From Pseudomonas fluorescens (lineage in GTDB: Bacteria; Pseudomonadota; Gammaproteobacteria; Pseudomonadales; Pseudomonadaceae), in the NCBI RefSeq assembly GCF_001307155.1, contig NZ_CP012830.1, forward strand, positions 3,470,501 through 3,534,500: a stretch of DNA of 64,000 nucleotides, read 5' to 3'. The notes beneath the pieces are model-generated. The model was not told the origin of the DNA, did not search any database, and saw only the letters and a program-made list of their open reading frames with translations. This document shows positions 39,768 to 51,341 of this stretch, in pieces. The position numbers and the translations under genes were made by a program. Numbering within the stretch: the first letter of the stretch is position 1; each line of letters starts with the position of its first letter.

Positions 39768-41237
39768 ATGGTTCCCGTAATCGCCCTGGTGGGCCGACCG
39801 AACGTCGGCAAGTCCACCTTGTTCAACCGCCTGACCAGGACTCGTGACGCCATCGTCGGCGACTTGTCCGGTCTGACCCGTGATCGCCAATACGGTGAGG
39901 CCAAGTGGCAAGGGCGTTCCTACATTTTGGTCGACACCGGCGGTATCTCCGGTGACGAACACGGTATGGACGAAAAAATGGCCGAGCAGTCGCTGCTGGC
40001 CATTGAAGAAGCGGATGTCGTTCTGTTCCTGGTAGATGCCAAGGCCGGTTTTACCGCGGCCGACCAGATGATCGCCGAGCACCTGCGCAAGCGTAACAAG
40101 CGTTCTTACGTGGTTGCCAACAAGGTCGACAACATCGACCCTGAAATGGCCCGCGCCGAGTTCGCCCCGCTGGGCATGGGCCACGCGATCCCGATCGCCG
40201 GTGCCCATGGTCGTGGCATCACCCAGATGCTGGAAATCGCCCTGAGCGACTTCCCTAAAGACAGCGAAGAGCCGGAAGACGGCGAAGAAGAGATCGTTGC
40301 CGAAGGCGAGGAAGCCAAGCGCATTCCGGGCCCGAGCGAAAAAGACGGTATCAAGATCGCTATCATTGGCCGCCCGAACGTCGGCAAGTCGACCTTGGTC
40401 AACCGCATGCTCGGTGAAGACCGGGTGATCGTGTATGACCAGCCAGGCACCACCCGCGACAGCATCTACATCCCGTTCGAGCGTAACGACGAGAAGTACA
40501 CGCTGATCGACACCGCGGGTGTGCGCAAGCGCGGCAAGATCCACGAAGAAGTCGAAAAATTCTCCGTGGTCAAAACCCTGCAAGCGATCAAAGACGCCAA
40601 CGTGGTGATCTTCGTGATGGACGCCCGCGAAGGCGTGGTAGACCACGACCTCAACTTGCTGGGCTTTGCCCTGGAAGCGGGTCGGGCGTTGGTGATCGCG
40701 ATCAACAAGTGGGACGGCATGACGCCGAGCGAGCGCGACTTCGTGAAGGTCGAGCTGCAACGTCGGCTGTTCTTCGTCGACTTCGCCGACATCCACTTCA
40801 TCTCGGCCCTGCACGGTACTGGCGTGGGCAACCTCTACGCGTCGGTGCAGAACTCGTTCAAGTCCGCGGTTACCCGCTGGCCGACCAACCGCCTGACCCA
40901 GATTCTCGAAGATGCTGTTGGTGAGCACGCGCCGCCGATGGTCAACAACCGTCGGATCAAGCTGCGTTATGCCCACTTGGGTGGTGCGAACCCGCCGATC
41001 ATCGTGATCCACGGTAACCAGGTCGAGAAGGTTCCAAAGTCTTACGTCCGTTACCTGGAAAACACCTACCGTCGTGTCTTGAAGCTGGTCGGTACGCCGA
41101 TCCGCATCGAGTTCAAAGGTGGCGAGAACCCGTACGAAGGCAACAAGAACACGCTTACGGACCGCCAGGTCAACAAGAAGCGCCGCTTGATGACGCACCA
41201 CAAGAAAGCCGACAAGAAGCGTCGCGACAAGCGCTGA
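39768..41237 (+). CDS. der: Ribosome-associated GTPase Der (EngA)
   Basis: 489 aa with two tandem GTPase domains, each with a P-loop GRPNVGKST (about residues 8 and 200), DTGG and DTAG switches, NKVD and NKWD motifs, then a KH-like C-terminal domain and a basic tail ([20 protein letters not shown]). Needed for 50S maturation. ATG 39768 has GGAG 7 bases upstream. Confidence 0.97.
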   Translation: MVPVIALVGRPNVGKSTLFNRLTRTRDAIVGDLSGLTRDRQYGEAKWQGRSYILVDTGGISGDEHGMDEKMAEQSLLAIEEADVVLFLVDAKAGFTAADQMIAEHLRKRNKRSYVVANKVDNIDPEMARAEFAPLGMGHAIPIAGAHGRGITQMLEIALSDFPKDSEEPEDGEEEIVAEGEEAKRIPGPSEKDGIKIAIIGRPNVGKSTLVNRMLGEDRVIVYDQPGTTRDSIYIPFERNDEKYTLIDTAGVRKRGKIHEEVEKFSVVKTLQAIKDANVVIFVMDAREGVVDHDLNLLGFALEAGRALVIAINKWDGMTPSERDFVKVELQRRLFFVDFADIHFISALHGTGVGNLYASVQNSFKSAVTRWPTNRLTQILEDAVGEHAPPMVNNRRIKLRYAHLGGANPPIIVIHGNQVEKVPKSYVRYLENTYRRVLKLVGTPIRIEFKGGENPYEGNKNTLTDRQVNKKRRLMTHHKKADKKRRDKR

Positions 41238-41272
41238 TTGGTGCGCCGGCTCGTCCCGTCGGGATGGGCTTT

Positions 41273-41405
41273 TGTGGCGAGGGAGCTTGCTCCCGCTCGA
41301 CTGCAAAGCAGTCGCAAAATCAGCGGATGCGTTCTATCTGAATAACCTCGGTTCCAGGTTTTGGGGTCGCTTCGCGGCCCAGCGGGAGCAAGCTCCCTCG
41401 CCACA
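41273..41405. repeat. REPIN (paired inverted REPs)
   Basis: Perfect 25-bp arms at 41273-41297 and 41381-41405, each containing GAGGGAGCTTGCTCCC. The interior includes ACTGCAAAGCAGTCGCAAAA and GGGTCGCTTCGCGGCCC, nearly the same as in the element at 60996-61129. Confidence 0.9.
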
Positions 41406-41432
41406 GGTTAAGGTGGCGGCTGTATTAGAAGA

Positions 41433-41456
41433 AGGGCGCCTATGGCGCCCTTTTTC
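41433..41456 (+). terminator. GC hairpin with T-run upstream of ybdL-like gene
   Basis: AGGGCGCC and GGCGCCCT pair around TAT, followed by TTTTT. It likely ends der transcription read through the REPIN. Confidence 0.8.
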
Positions 41457-41530
41457 GTGCCTGGCGTTTGAGCTATCCTCGGGCTCTCCCGCGCCGCCGT
41501 TAGCGTCGGGTGTTCAGTAGGGAATCACCG

Positions 41531-42679
41531 ATGATCACCAGCAAGCTGCCGAATATCGGCATCACTATTTTCACCCAAATGTCTCAGCTCGCGGCACAGA
41601 CCGGCGCGATCAACCTGTCCCAGGGCTTCCCCGATTTCGATGCTCCGCAAGCCTTGTGCGATGCGGTCGGCCGGCATATCGCCAATGGCCATAACCAGTA
41701 TTCACCGATGACCGGCCTGCCGGCGCTGCGCCAGCAAGTGGCGGCGAAGATCGCTCGCAGCTATGGCGTGAGCGTCAATGCCGACACCGAGGTGACCATC
41801 ACCCCCGGCGCGACCCAGGCGATCTTCTGCGCCATTGCGGCGGTTATCCACAGCGGTGACGAAGTGATCGTCTTCGATCCGGCCTACGACAGTTATGAGC
41901 CTTCGGTGGCGCTGGCCGGTGGTCGTTGCGTGCATGTGCCATTGGGCGGAAAGGACTTCGCCATCGACTTCCAGAAGCTCGGCGAAGCACTGAGCCCGCG
42001 CACGCGAATGATCATCCTCAACTCGCCGCATAACCCGAGTGGTGCGCTGATCTCGCGTGCCGAGCTGGATCAGTTGGCGGCCTTGATCCGCGACCGCGAT
42101 ATCTACCTGATCAGCGACGAAGTGTATGAACACCTGGTGTTTGACGGTGTAGCGCATGCCAGCGTTTTGGCTCACGAAGAGCTGTACCAGCGGGCCTTCG
42201 TGGTCAGTTCTTTTGGCAAGACCTATCACGTCACTGGCTGGAAGACCGGCTACGTGGTCGCGCCACCGGCGCTCACGGAAGAACTGCGCAAGGTGCATCA
42301 ATACGTCAGTTTCTGCGGTGTGACCCCGTTGCAGTACGCGCTGGCCGACTTCATGGCCGAGCACCCGGAGCATGTCGAAGAGTTGCCGGGTTTCTATCAG
42401 GCCAAGCGTGATCTGTTCTGTGATTTGCTGGCACCTTCGCGGTTCAGCTTTACCAAGGCCACCGGGACCTATTTCCAGTTGGTCGACTATTCGCAAATCC
42501 GCCCGGACCTGAACGATGTCGAGATGGCCAAGTGGATGACGCGCGAGCATGGCGTGGCGGCGATCCCGATTTCGGTGTTTTACCAGAACCCGCTGCCGGA
42601 ACAGCGTCTGGTGCGCCTGTGTTTTGCCAAGCGTGAGGAGACGCTGCGTCAGGCAGCGGAGAAACTATGCGCGATCTGA
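41531..42679 (+). CDS. ybdL: PLP-dependent aminotransferase, methionine/glutamine type
   Basis: 382 aa class I aminotransferase. INLSQGFPDFDAP, YSPMTGLPALRQ, NSPHNPSG and the PLP lysine in SSFGKTYHVTGWKTGY are seen. These match the YbdL/kynurenine aminotransferase branch, which prefers methionine and glutamine. The next gene is an omega-amidase overlapping by 13 bases, which removes the 2-oxoglutaramate or related ketoacid amide produced. ATG 41531 has AGGGA upstream. Confidence 0.88.
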   Translation: MITSKLPNIGITIFTQMSQLAAQTGAINLSQGFPDFDAPQALCDAVGRHIANGHNQYSPMTGLPALRQQVAAKIARSYGVSVNADTEVTITPGATQAIFCAIAAVIHSGDEVIVFDPAYDSYEPSVALAGGRCVHVPLGGKDFAIDFQKLGEALSPRTRMIILNSPHNPSGALISRAELDQLAALIRDRDIYLISDEVYEHLVFDGVAHASVLAHEELYQRAFVVSSFGKTYHVTGWKTGYVVAPPALTEELRKVHQYVSFCGVTPLQYALADFMAEHPEHVEELPGFYQAKRDLFCDLLAPSRFSFTKATGTYFQLVDYSQIRPDLNDVEMAKWMTREHGVAAIPISVFYQNPLPEQRLVRLCFAKREETLRQAAEKLCAI

Positions 42680-43458
42680 CGACCTTGCCCAATCTGAATG
42701 TTGCGTTGATCCAGACCACATTGGCCTGGCATGACCGCAAGGCCAACCTCGAGCATTTCGAACAGTTGCTGGAGCAGGCGCGGGGCGCCGATCTGATCGT
42801 GCTGCCGGAGATGTTCACCACCGGCTTCTCCATGGAGTCGCCCACCCTCGCTGAAGCGGAAAACGGCCCGACCAGTAAATGGTTGCGAGCGCAGGCCGCC
42901 AAACTTGACGCGGTGATTACCGGCAGCGTGATTGTCCAGGCGGCCGATGGCAGCTATCGCAATCGACTGTTGTGGGCGCAGCCGGGCGGTGAGGTGTTGC
43001 ATTACGACAAGCGTCACCTGTTCCGCATGGCCGGCGAGCACAAACATTACACCGCCGGCGAGCATCAGGTGCAGTTCGAGCTCAAGGGCTGGCGGGTGCG
43101 TCCGTTGATTTGCTACGACCTGCGTTTCCCGGTGTGGAGCCGCGATGCGCAAGACACCGACCTGCTGCTGTACACCGCGAACTGGCCGGGTGCACGGCGT
43201 CAGCACTGGAACCGTTTGCTGCCGGCGCGGGCCATCGAGAACCTCTGCTATGTCGCGGCGGTGAACCGGATTGGCACTGACGGTAAAGGCTTTGCTTATA
43301 CCGGTGATAGCCAGGTGCTGGACTTCCAGGGCGAGACACTGCTCGGTGCCGGTGAGGCCGACGGGGTATTTCAGGTCGTGCTGAGCGCTGCGGAGTTGGC
43401 AGCGTATCGCACACGGTTCCCGGCGAATCTGGATGCCGATACCTTCGAGCTGACCTGA
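42667..43458 (+). CDS. yafV: Omega-amidase / nitrilase-family hydrolase YafV
   Basis: 263 aa carbon-nitrogen hydrolase with the catalytic triad in LPEMFTTGF (Glu), YDKRHLFRM (Lys) and RPLICYDLRFP (Cys). Homologues hydrolyse 2-oxoglutaramate and 2-oxosuccinamate. Overlaps the aminotransferase gene, suggesting a two-step transamination/deamidation pair linked to methionine salvage. Ends before a bidirectional terminator. Confidence 0.9.
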   Translation: MRDLTTLPNLNVALIQTTLAWHDRKANLEHFEQLLEQARGADLIVLPEMFTTGFSMESPTLAEAENGPTSKWLRAQAAKLDAVITGSVIVQAADGSYRNRLLWAQPGGEVLHYDKRHLFRMAGEHKHYTAGEHQVQFELKGWRVRPLICYDLRFPVWSRDAQDTDLLLYTANWPGARRQHWNRLLPARAIENLCYVAAVNRIGTDGKGFAYTGDSQVLDFQGETLLGAGEADGVFQVVLSAAELAAYRTRFPANLDADTFELT

Positions 43459-43500
43459 GATCTTCGCTGCCTGACAGGCAACGAAAACCTGAAGATAAAA

Positions 43501-43533
43501 AAAGGCCCCGAGGTTTTCACCTCGGGGCCTTTT
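43501..43533. terminator. Bidirectional terminator between yafV and leuA
   Basis: AAAGGCCCCGAGGT and its exact complement around TTTC, flanked by an A-run on the left and TTT on the right. Confidence 0.9.
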
Positions 43534-43551
43534 GCGTTTCAGCTGGCGGGT

Positions 43552-45231
43552 TTACGCCGCTTTCGCTTCCGGCTGGCTCAGGGAGCGGTTCAGCGCGCTG
43601 AACAGGGCCTTGAAGCTGGCGGTGGTGATGTTTTCATCGATGCCGACGCCATGCACTGCACGCTCGCCGTTCACGCGCAGTTCAATGTAGGCCGCAGCCT
43701 TGGCGTTGGTGCCTGCGCCGATCGCGTGTTCGTTGTAGTCCATGATCTCCACCGGAATCGGCAGACCGGCCACCAGTGCTTCCAGGGCGCCGTTGCCCTT
43801 GCCGCGCCAGTGCAGGTTGGTTTCGCCCTGGCCTTTGCTGGAGACTTCAACTTCGACGGCGCTATGACCGTTCTCTTCCTGCAGGCGATGGCTGACCAGT
43901 GCGTACGGCGTGTTGGCCTGCAAGTACTCGCTGTGCAGCAGCGCGTGGATCTGCTGGGCTGTCATCTCGAGGCCCAGGCGATCGGTCTCGCGTTGTACCA
44001 CCTGGCTGAACTCGATCTGCATGCGGCGCGGCAAGTTGATGCCGTATTCCTGTTCCAGCAGGTAAGCGATACCGCCCTTGCCGGACTGGCTGTTGACGCG
44101 AATCACTGCCTCGTAGCTGCGGCCAATGTCGGCCGGGTCGATCGGCAAGTACGGCACTTCCCACAGGGCATCCGGTTTCTGCTGAGCGAAGCCCTTGCGG
44201 ATCGCGTCCTGGTGCGAGCCGGAGAACGCGGTGTGAACCAGGTCGCCGACGTACGGGTGACGCGGGTGCACCGGAATCTGGTTGCACTCTTCAACGACTT
44301 TGCGCACGCCGTCGATGTCGGAGAAATCCAGCTCAGGGTCAACGCCCTGGGTGTAGAGGTTCAAGGCCACGGTGACCAGGTCAACGTTACCGGTACGCTC
44401 GCCGTTGCCGAACAGGCAGCCTTCGACACGGTCGGCGCCCGCCATCAGGCCCAGCTCGGTGGCCGCAACGCCAGTACCACGGTCGTTGTGGGTGTGCAGG
44501 CTGATGATCACGCTGTCACGACGGTTGATGTGACGGCCGAACCACTCGATCTGGTCGGCGTAGATGTTCGGTGTAGCGCATTCGACGGTGGCCGGCAGGT
44601 TGAGGATGACCTTGTGCTCAGGCGTCGGGTTCCAGACCTCGATCACCGCGTCGCAAACTTCCTTGGCGAACTCCAGCTCAGTGGCGCTGAAGGTCTCTGG
44701 CGAGTATTCGAAGGTCCACTCGGTGTCCGGCTGCTGGGCGGCATATTTGACGAACAGCTTGGCGGCGTTCACGGCGATGGCCTTGATCCCGTCCTTGTCC
44801 TGATTGAAGACAATCCGGCGGAAGGAAGGGCAGGTCGCGTTGTAGAGGTGAACGATGGCTTTTTTCGCGCCACGAAGGGATTCGAAAGTCCGTTCGATCA
44901 GGTCTTCACGGCCCTGGGTCAGCACCTGGATAGTGGTGTCGTCCGGGATGTGGCCGCCTTCGATCAGGGTCCGCACGAAGTCGAAGTCGGTTTGCGAAGC
45001 GGCCGGGAAGGAGGCTTCGATTTCTTTCACGCCGACGGCGACCAGGGTTTTCCAGAAGCGCAGCTTTTTCACCGCGTCCATTGGCTCGATCAGCGACTGG
45101 TTGCCATCGCGCAAGTCGGAGCTGCACCAGATCGGCGCGGCAGTGATGGTCTTCGACGGCCAGGTGCGATCCGGAATGTCGATTGTCGGGAAGGCGCGGT
45201 ATTTCGAAGACGGGTCTTTGAGCATGCTCAT
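43552..45231 (-). CDS. leuA: 2-isopropylmalate synthase
   Basis: 559 aa, first committed step of leucine synthesis (acetyl-CoA plus 2-ketoisovalerate). HMGL-like barrel with [17 protein letters not shown] and HTHNDRGTG, then a C-terminal regulatory domain (LeuA dimer) for leucine feedback. Long form typical of pseudomonads. ATG 45231 or 45225. A 25-codon open frame with five leucines lies upstream. Confidence 0.96.
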   Translation of the reverse strand: MSMLKDPSSKYRAFPTIDIPDRTWPSKTITAAPIWCSSDLRDGNQSLIEPMDAVKKLRFWKTLVAVGVKEIEASFPAASQTDFDFVRTLIEGGHIPDDTTIQVLTQGREDLIERTFESLRGAKKAIVHLYNATCPSFRRIVFNQDKDGIKAIAVNAAKLFVKYAAQQPDTEWTFEYSPETFSATELEFAKEVCDAVIEVWNPTPEHKVILNLPATVECATPNIYADQIEWFGRHINRRDSVIISLHTHNDRGTGVAATELGLMAGADRVEGCLFGNGERTGNVDLVTVALNLYTQGVDPELDFSDIDGVRKVVEECNQIPVHPRHPYVGDLVHTAFSGSHQDAIRKGFAQQKPDALWEVPYLPIDPADIGRSYEAVIRVNSQSGKGGIAYLLEQEYGINLPRRMQIEFSQVVQRETDRLGLEMTAQQIHALLHSEYLQANTPYALVSHRLQEENGHSAVEVEVSSKGQGETNLHWRGKGNGALEALVAGLPIPVEIMDYNEHAIGAGTNAKAAAYIELRVNGERAVHGVGIDENITTASFKALFSALNRSLSQPEAKAA

Positions 45232-45321
45232 CGGAAAATCCTTATTGTGTGGGCCGAAAAAAGGCGGCCTGCCGGTGGATCAAAAAAACGTTGGATAAAA
45301 CGTGGGACGAGGCACCGCGAT

Positions 45322-45399
45322 TCAGCCCGGCAGTCGTGCGCTGACGAGGCACAGGCTGCGGTGCTGGCGGAGCTGAATGAGGGTGTGAGAAGTTTTCAT
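45322..45399 (-). CDS. Possible leader peptide of leuA
   Basis: 25 codons, MKTSHTLIQLRQHRSLCLV then SARLPG, with five leucine codons, ending 90 bp before leuA. Within it GCACCGC can pair with GCGGTGC just after its stop, and CTGCCGG near its end can pair with CCGGCAG before a T-run at 45258. This is the layout of a translation-coupled attenuator, though the leucines are not consecutive and the ribosome site is weak. Inference. Confidence 0.35.
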   Translation of the reverse strand: MKTSHTLIQLRQHRSLCLVSARLPG

Positions 45400-45555
45400 G
45401 TCTTCAACCCTAACCGCGAGGGTGAAAGATGGCAAGCAGTCGAAAAACTTTGAGAGGAATACTCGAAAAATATGTTTTTGCGAGATTTTATTCTGGAAAG
45501 GACAATATTGTTTGATAGGTATTGCGCGGACCGTTCGTCGTGCGCAATACCTGTG

Positions 45556-45637
45556 GGAGCAAGGCTTGCCCGCGATGAACGATAACGCGGTGTATCTGTG
45601 ACACCGCATCGCGGCATTCGCGGGCAAGCCTTGCTCC
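45556..45637. repeat. REPIN (paired inverted REPs)
   Basis: Perfect 20-bp arms at 45556-45575 and 45618-45637 (GGAGCAAGGCTTGCCCGCGA and its complement). Sits at the 3' end of the M23 peptidase gene. Confidence 0.9.
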
Positions 45638-45654
45638 TGCGAGATTACGCTGAC

Positions 45655-46476
45655 TTATGGTTGGAATGCGCCGATGAAAATCGCCGGGTCCACGCGGGCG
45701 TCGTTCAGGCTGACGTTCCAGTGCATGTGCGGCCCGGTCGCACGCCCGGTGGAGCCGACTTTGCCGACTACGCCGCCGCGCGCCAGTTGCTGGCCGACTT
45801 TCACGTCGATTTTCGACATGTGGCAGAACATGCTGATAAAGCCCTGGCCGTGGTCGACGAATACCGTGTTGCCGTTAAAGAAGTAGTTGCCGATCAGGAT
45901 CACCTTGCCGGCCGCCGGGGTCTTGATCGGCGTACCCGCCGGCACCGCGAAGTCCAGGCCCGCGTGGGGATTGCGCTCTTCGCCATTGAAGAACCGGCGC
46001 ACACCGAACTTGCTCGACAGCGGACCATTGACCGGCTTGTCCAGCAGCAGGTTACTCGGCGTCACCGGGCTGAAACTGCGGTAGGCGCGGACCTGTTCGT
46101 CCAATTCGGCGTCGATGCGTTTCAGGTCGTCCGGGTTCGGATTGACCTGACGCTGGTTCTTCAGGGTGATGTGCTGTTCCGGGTACTTCTTGTTGCCGAC
46201 CATGAAGTTCAGGTTACGGCCACCGCTGCTGAGCTGCTGGTTGCCGGGTTTGACGGTCAGCGGCACGCCGACAACCGCCAGCCAGTTGTTCTGTTCCTTG
46301 ACCACCAGCACCGGTTTGCCTTGATAGCTGGCCTTGGGCGCCTGAGCCGAAGTGCCCAGGTCGACCACCGCCACACCGCCGGGCACTGGTTTGTTCAGCA
46401 GGCGCGTGATGTAGCTGTCGGCGTGGGCGTTGAAGGTCAGGCAAAGCAACAACAGCGGTGCAAGAAAACGCGGCAT
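45655..46476 (-). CDS. M23 family metallopeptidase
   Basis: 273 aa periplasmic peptidase acting on peptidoglycan cross-links. Signal peptide MPRFLAPLLLLCLTFNAHA, an N-terminal domain of about 130 residues, then LytM domain with zinc ligands in NPHAGLDFAVP (HxxxD) and GPHMHWNV (HxH). Starts 3 bases after xseA, so probably co-transcribed. Substrate inferred from family. Confidence 0.9.
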   Translation of the reverse strand: MPRFLAPLLLLCLTFNAHADSYITRLLNKPVPGGVAVVDLGTSAQAPKASYQGKPVLVVKEQNNWLAVVGVPLTVKPGNQQLSSGGRNLNFMVGNKKYPEQHITLKNQRQVNPNPDDLKRIDAELDEQVRAYRSFSPVTPSNLLLDKPVNGPLSSKFGVRRFFNGEERNPHAGLDFAVPAGTPIKTPAAGKVILIGNYFFNGNTVFVDHGQGFISMFCHMSKIDVKVGQQLARGGVVGKVGSTGRATGPHMHWNVSLNDARVDPAIFIGAFQP

Positions 46477-46479
46477 GGA

Positions 46480-47859
46480 TCAATCCAGTAAAGAAAGGGT
46501 GACGGGCGTCAGGTGGTTGTCTTCGACCCGGACCTGCAATTGGCCTTCGCCGAGTATGGCTTTCAGGCGTTGGCCGTTTTGGGTCTGCGCGGCGCTGCGG
46601 ATCGCGTTGCCGCGTTCATCGAGCAAAATGCTGTAACCACGGCCCAGTGTCGCCAACGGGCTGACCACATGCAGGGTTTGCATTTGGGTTTGCAGTTGCA
46701 GGCGACGAGCCTTGAGACCCTCGCGCATCGAGCGCGGCAGGCGCTCGGCGAGGCTGTCGAGGCGCTGGCGCAGCAGCGCCAGTTGGCGTCCCGGATGTTG
46801 CCCGGCGAGGCGGGTTTCGAGGCGGATCAGTCGCTCGCGACGGGTATTGAGGCTGCGCTCGAAAGCCCGGCGCAGGCGCATGTCCAGGTCGTCCAGGCGT
46901 TGCGCTTGCTGACGCAGGCGTTCGCCGGGATGGCGCAAGCGGCGCGAGATGCCTTCCAGGCGCAGGCGATCACGCATCAAGCGGTCGCGGATGCGCATCA
47001 CCAAACGCCGATGCAGGCTTTCGACCCGGCGCACCAGGTCGCTGGAATCCGGCGCCAGCAGTTCGGCTGCGGCGGAAGGCGTCGGTGCACGGACGTCGGC
47101 CACGAAGTCGCTGATCGACACATCGGTTTCATGGCCGACGGCGCTGACAATCGGGGTGACGCAGGCATCTATCGCGCGGGCCACGGCTTCTTCGTTGAAG
47201 CACCAGAGGTCTTCCAGCGAGCCACCGCCACGCGCGAGAATCAGCGCATCGAAACCGCGGGCGTCAGCCAGTTTCAGTGCGCGGACAATCTGCGCGGTGG
47301 CTTCGCGGCCTTGCACGGCGGTGGGGATCAGGGTCAGCACCACTTGCGGTGCACGGCGGCGGAAGACGCTGATGATGTCGCGAATCACCGCGCCGGTCGG
47401 CGAACTGATGATGCCGATGCGTTGCGGGTGTGCCGGCAGCGGCACTTTGCGTTCGGCACTGAACAGGCCTTCGGCGCTGAGTTTTTCTTTCAGCGCATCG
47501 AACGCCAGGCGCAGCGCACCGTCACCGGCAGGCTCCACGGTGTCGAGAATCAGCTGATAGTCGCCACGCCCCTCAAACAGCGAAACCTTGCCCCGGACCT
47601 TGACCGCCAGGCCATCCTTCAGCGCCTGGCGAACCCGCGCAGCGTTCTGCCGGAACAGCGCGCAACGCACTTGGGCGCCACTGTCCTTTAGGGTGAAATA
47701 GATGTGGCCGGACGCCGGGCGGGCGAGGTTGGAGATTTCGCCTTCGACCCAGATGTTGCTGAACACGTCTTCAAGCAACACCCGCGCGCGGCCGTTGAGC
47801 TGGCTGACCGTCAGGACTTCTCGGTCCAGGCCGAGTCTTGCAAAGGGATCTTTAATCAT
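46480..47859 (-). CDS. xseA: Exodeoxyribonuclease VII large subunit
   Basis: 459 aa catalytic subunit that degrades single-stranded DNA. N-terminal OB fold (LTVSQLNGRARVLLEDVF), nuclease core (ISSPTGAVIRDIISVFRRRAP, LARGGGSLEDLWCFNEE, GHETDVSISDFVADVRAPTPS) and a long C-terminal coiled coil. xseB is elsewhere. Confidence 0.96.
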   Translation of the reverse strand: MIKDPFARLGLDREVLTVSQLNGRARVLLEDVFSNIWVEGEISNLARPASGHIYFTLKDSGAQVRCALFRQNAARVRQALKDGLAVKVRGKVSLFEGRGDYQLILDTVEPAGDGALRLAFDALKEKLSAEGLFSAERKVPLPAHPQRIGIISSPTGAVIRDIISVFRRRAPQVVLTLIPTAVQGREATAQIVRALKLADARGFDALILARGGGSLEDLWCFNEEAVARAIDACVTPIVSAVGHETDVSISDFVADVRAPTPSAAAELLAPDSSDLVRRVESLHRRLVMRIRDRLMRDRLRLEGISRRLRHPGERLRQQAQRLDDLDMRLRRAFERSLNTRRERLIRLETRLAGQHPGRQLALLRQRLDSLAERLPRSMREGLKARRLQLQTQMQTLHVVSPLATLGRGYSILLDERGNAIRSAAQTQNGQRLKAILGEGQLQVRVEDNHLTPVTLSLLD

Positions 47860-47937
47860 GGAGCGCAGTTTAAAGGCATTCGACGATCAATCTCCATGGC
47901 CGATTACCTTCTGGCTGAAGTGAACGCTGTGCGATCC

Positions 47938-47971
47938 TTTGTGGCAGCGAGCCTGCTCGCTCCCACAGGGG
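47938..47971. repeat. REP palindrome (single)
   Basis: TGGCAGCGAGCCTGCTCGCT-centred palindrome between xseA and the TSUP gene. Confidence 0.7.
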
Positions 47972-48013
47972 GGCGCAGGCTAAGACCATCACAGTGATAA
48001 AAAGGAAGTTGCG

Positions 48014-48775
48014 TTGCTGGAATTACTGAATCAATGGGCCTTCGGCGCCATGGACTGGCTGGTGATCGGGCTGGGCATCAGCCTGGCGTACATCGTCTTC
48101 GGCGTCGCCGGTTTCGGTACGGCGCTGGTGGCCGGGCCGATCCTGATTCTGTTCATGCCATTGTCGAAGATTGTGCCGCTGCTGGTGCTGCTGGATTTTA
48201 TCGCGGCATTCGGCAATCTGCTGCCGTCGCGGCGCGATGTCGCCAGGCCCGAGTTGTTGCGCTTGCTGCCGTGCATGGCGGTGGGGTGCACGTTGGGAGT
48301 GATCTTCCTACTGAACCTCAAATCGAACCTGTTGCTGCTATTGATGGGGTTGTTTATCAGCGCGTATGCGATTTACAGCTTGTGGGGGACAGCCCGGCCG
48401 ACACAATTGGCTGCCGCGTGGGCGATCCCGATGGGCACGGTTGGCGGAATGTTCGGGGCGTTGTTTGGCAGTGGCGGCTTTTTATATGCAATTTATCTGA
48501 ACAGCCGCCTGCCCAAGGATGAGGCCCGCGCCACGCAAAGTGCGTTGATCAGTTGCAGTACGGTGGTGCGCTTGAGCCTGTTCGCGATCGCCGGGGTCTA
48601 TGCCGAGCTACCCTTGTTGGTACTGGCGGTATGTTTGTTGCCGGCAATGGCGCTGGGGCTGTGGACCGGTCGACGGTTGACCATGAAGTTGTCCCGCGAG
48701 GCCTTTGTGCGGCTGGTGACCTGGCTGGTGCTGGCCAGTGGCATTGCCTTGATCGGTCGCTATATCAGTACTTGA
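48014..48775 (+). CDS. TauE/SafE (TSUP) family permease
   Basis: 253 aa with about eight membrane helices and the TSUP-type loops GVAGFGTALVAGPIL and GTVGGMFGALFGSGGF. Family members export sulfite or sulfur-containing organics; the substrate here is unknown. The start is TTG at 48014 after AAGGAAG; no ATG fits the first helix. Confidence 0.82.
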   Translation: MLELLNQWAFGAMDWLVIGLGISLAYIVFGVAGFGTALVAGPILILFMPLSKIVPLLVLLDFIAAFGNLLPSRRDVARPELLRLLPCMAVGCTLGVIFLLNLKSNLLLLLMGLFISAYAIYSLWGTARPTQLAAAWAIPMGTVGGMFGALFGSGGFLYAIYLNSRLPKDEARATQSALISCSTVVRLSLFAIAGVYAELPLLVLAVCLLPAMALGLWTGRRLTMKLSREAFVRLVTWLVLASGIALIGRYIST

Positions 48776-48818
48776 CCGGATTTCGTCAGGGATTAAGCTG
48801 CCGCGCCTCATATCGCTA

Positions 48819-48906
48819 TCGCGGGCGAGCCTTGCTCCTACAGATTGATGTCAGGCCACAATAATGTGATCGACACATAACCTGTAGGAGCAAGGCTTGC
48901 CCGCGA
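48819..48906. repeat. REPIN (paired inverted REPs)
   Basis: Arms at 48819-48843 and 48882-48906 (CTGTAGGAGCAAGGCTTGCC type, 25 bp with one mismatch), 38-bp interior. Confidence 0.88.
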
Positions 48907-48960
48907 TGACGCCAGGCCGGTTACTGCCGATCTCTCATTGAACGCTTCAGGGCTGCACCC

Positions 48961-49509
48961 ATGAACTCGCAAAGCATTATCGTCCCGAAAATCTCCACAC
49001 TACCGGTGCACGAACCTCGGGCGCGGGCGATTGTGCGGTGGCTGGTGCGCAAGAACATCATTGAAGAACAACTCACTACGTGCGGTCGTACCGGCAATCG
49101 CATGGCCCACGCCATCGCACCGGGTGCGCGGGCGGTGGTGTTGCATCCCGAAGCGCTGCCGTTTGGCGAGCCGATCAATGGGCTGGAAATCATCACCAAG
49201 CGCTGCATCTATACACCGGCCAAGGGCTTTCTCGAAGAAGCCGGTTGTGCTGAATGCCGCAAGGAGATTGGCGAAGCGCTGTTCGAAAGCCTGGAAGACT
49301 GGATGCCGGGGCGCACCGACAACTTCATCTGCCCGGAATGCGGGCATGAAGACGACATCAACGGTTTTCTGTTCCTGCAGGAATGCGGCTTCTCGAATCT
49401 GGGCTTTATCTTCAATAACTGGGCCGAGGCCGGGTTCAAGCAGAGCTTCATCGACGAGTTCGCCGAATGGCTGGACCTGCCGGTGAGTTGGGTGAAAGTG
49501 GAACTGTAA
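48961..49509 (+). CDS. Conserved hypothetical protein with Cys pairs
   Basis: 182 aa cytoplasmic protein widely seen in pseudomonads. CAECRKE (about residues 96-102) and CPECGHED (about 124-131) could form a zinc ribbon. Aromatic, acidic C-terminus. Homologues are sometimes labelled sugar ABC transporter ATPase, which nothing here supports (no P-loop). Function unknown. Confidence 0.7.
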   Translation: MNSQSIIVPKISTLPVHEPRARAIVRWLVRKNIIEEQLTTCGRTGNRMAHAIAPGARAVVLHPEALPFGEPINGLEIITKRCIYTPAKGFLEEAGCAECRKEIGEALFESLEDWMPGRTDNFICPECGHEDDINGFLFLQECGFSNLGFIFNNWAEAGFKQSFIDEFAEWLDLPVSWVKVEL

Positions 49510-49520
49510 GGCGCCGCCGT

Positions 49521-49658
49521 CCCTGTAGCAGTTGCCGCAGGCGACGTTCGGTTGCGAAGCAGCCGTAAATCCGCATAACGCGATTCAACAGGAAAAACGG
49601 GGTGATCGAGTAGCGACCGCTTCGCGGCCGAACGTCGCCTGCGGCAACTGCTACAGGG
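49521..49658. repeat. Large REPIN with perfect 31-bp arms
   Basis: Arms at 49521-49551 and 49628-49658 are exact complements (core TTGCCGCAGGCGACGTTCGG). The interior keeps the GCGAAGCAGCCGTAAA and GACCGCTTCGCGG blocks found in the other REPINs, so it is a diverged member of the same family. Confidence 0.9.
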
Positions 49659-49694
49659 ACCGCGTCAGGCCAAAATAAGCCCATCCGATAATAG

Positions 49695-51242
<1,548 letters not shown>

Positions 51243-51267
51243 GCCTTCAAGCAAATCGTTAAGCAAC

Positions 51268-51290
51268 CGGGGCTGTTCTATTCAGCCCCG
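51268..51290 (+). other. Hairpin between guaB and guaA
   Basis: CGGGGCTG and CAGCCCCG pair around TTCTATT, followed by AGTTGTTTCT. May cause partial termination between the two genes. Confidence 0.55.
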
Positions 51291-51341
51291 AGTTGTTTCT
51301 GAATCACGACTGTTTTTGAATTACTTAGACGAGACTGAATC

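Larger units (their letters stand above)
45232..45654. other. leuA upstream region with REPIN
   Basis: A 423-bp stretch between the M23 peptidase and leuA. Near leuA it contains the possible leader peptide (45322-45399) and AT-rich DNA (45440-45520) suited to a promoter. Its right part is a REPIN. Confidence 0.5.

Noticed and set aside
48961..49509. Sugar ABC transporter ATPase label for the 182-aa protein
   Set aside because: No Walker A, Walker B or signature motif; the Cys pairs suggest a zinc ribbon instead.
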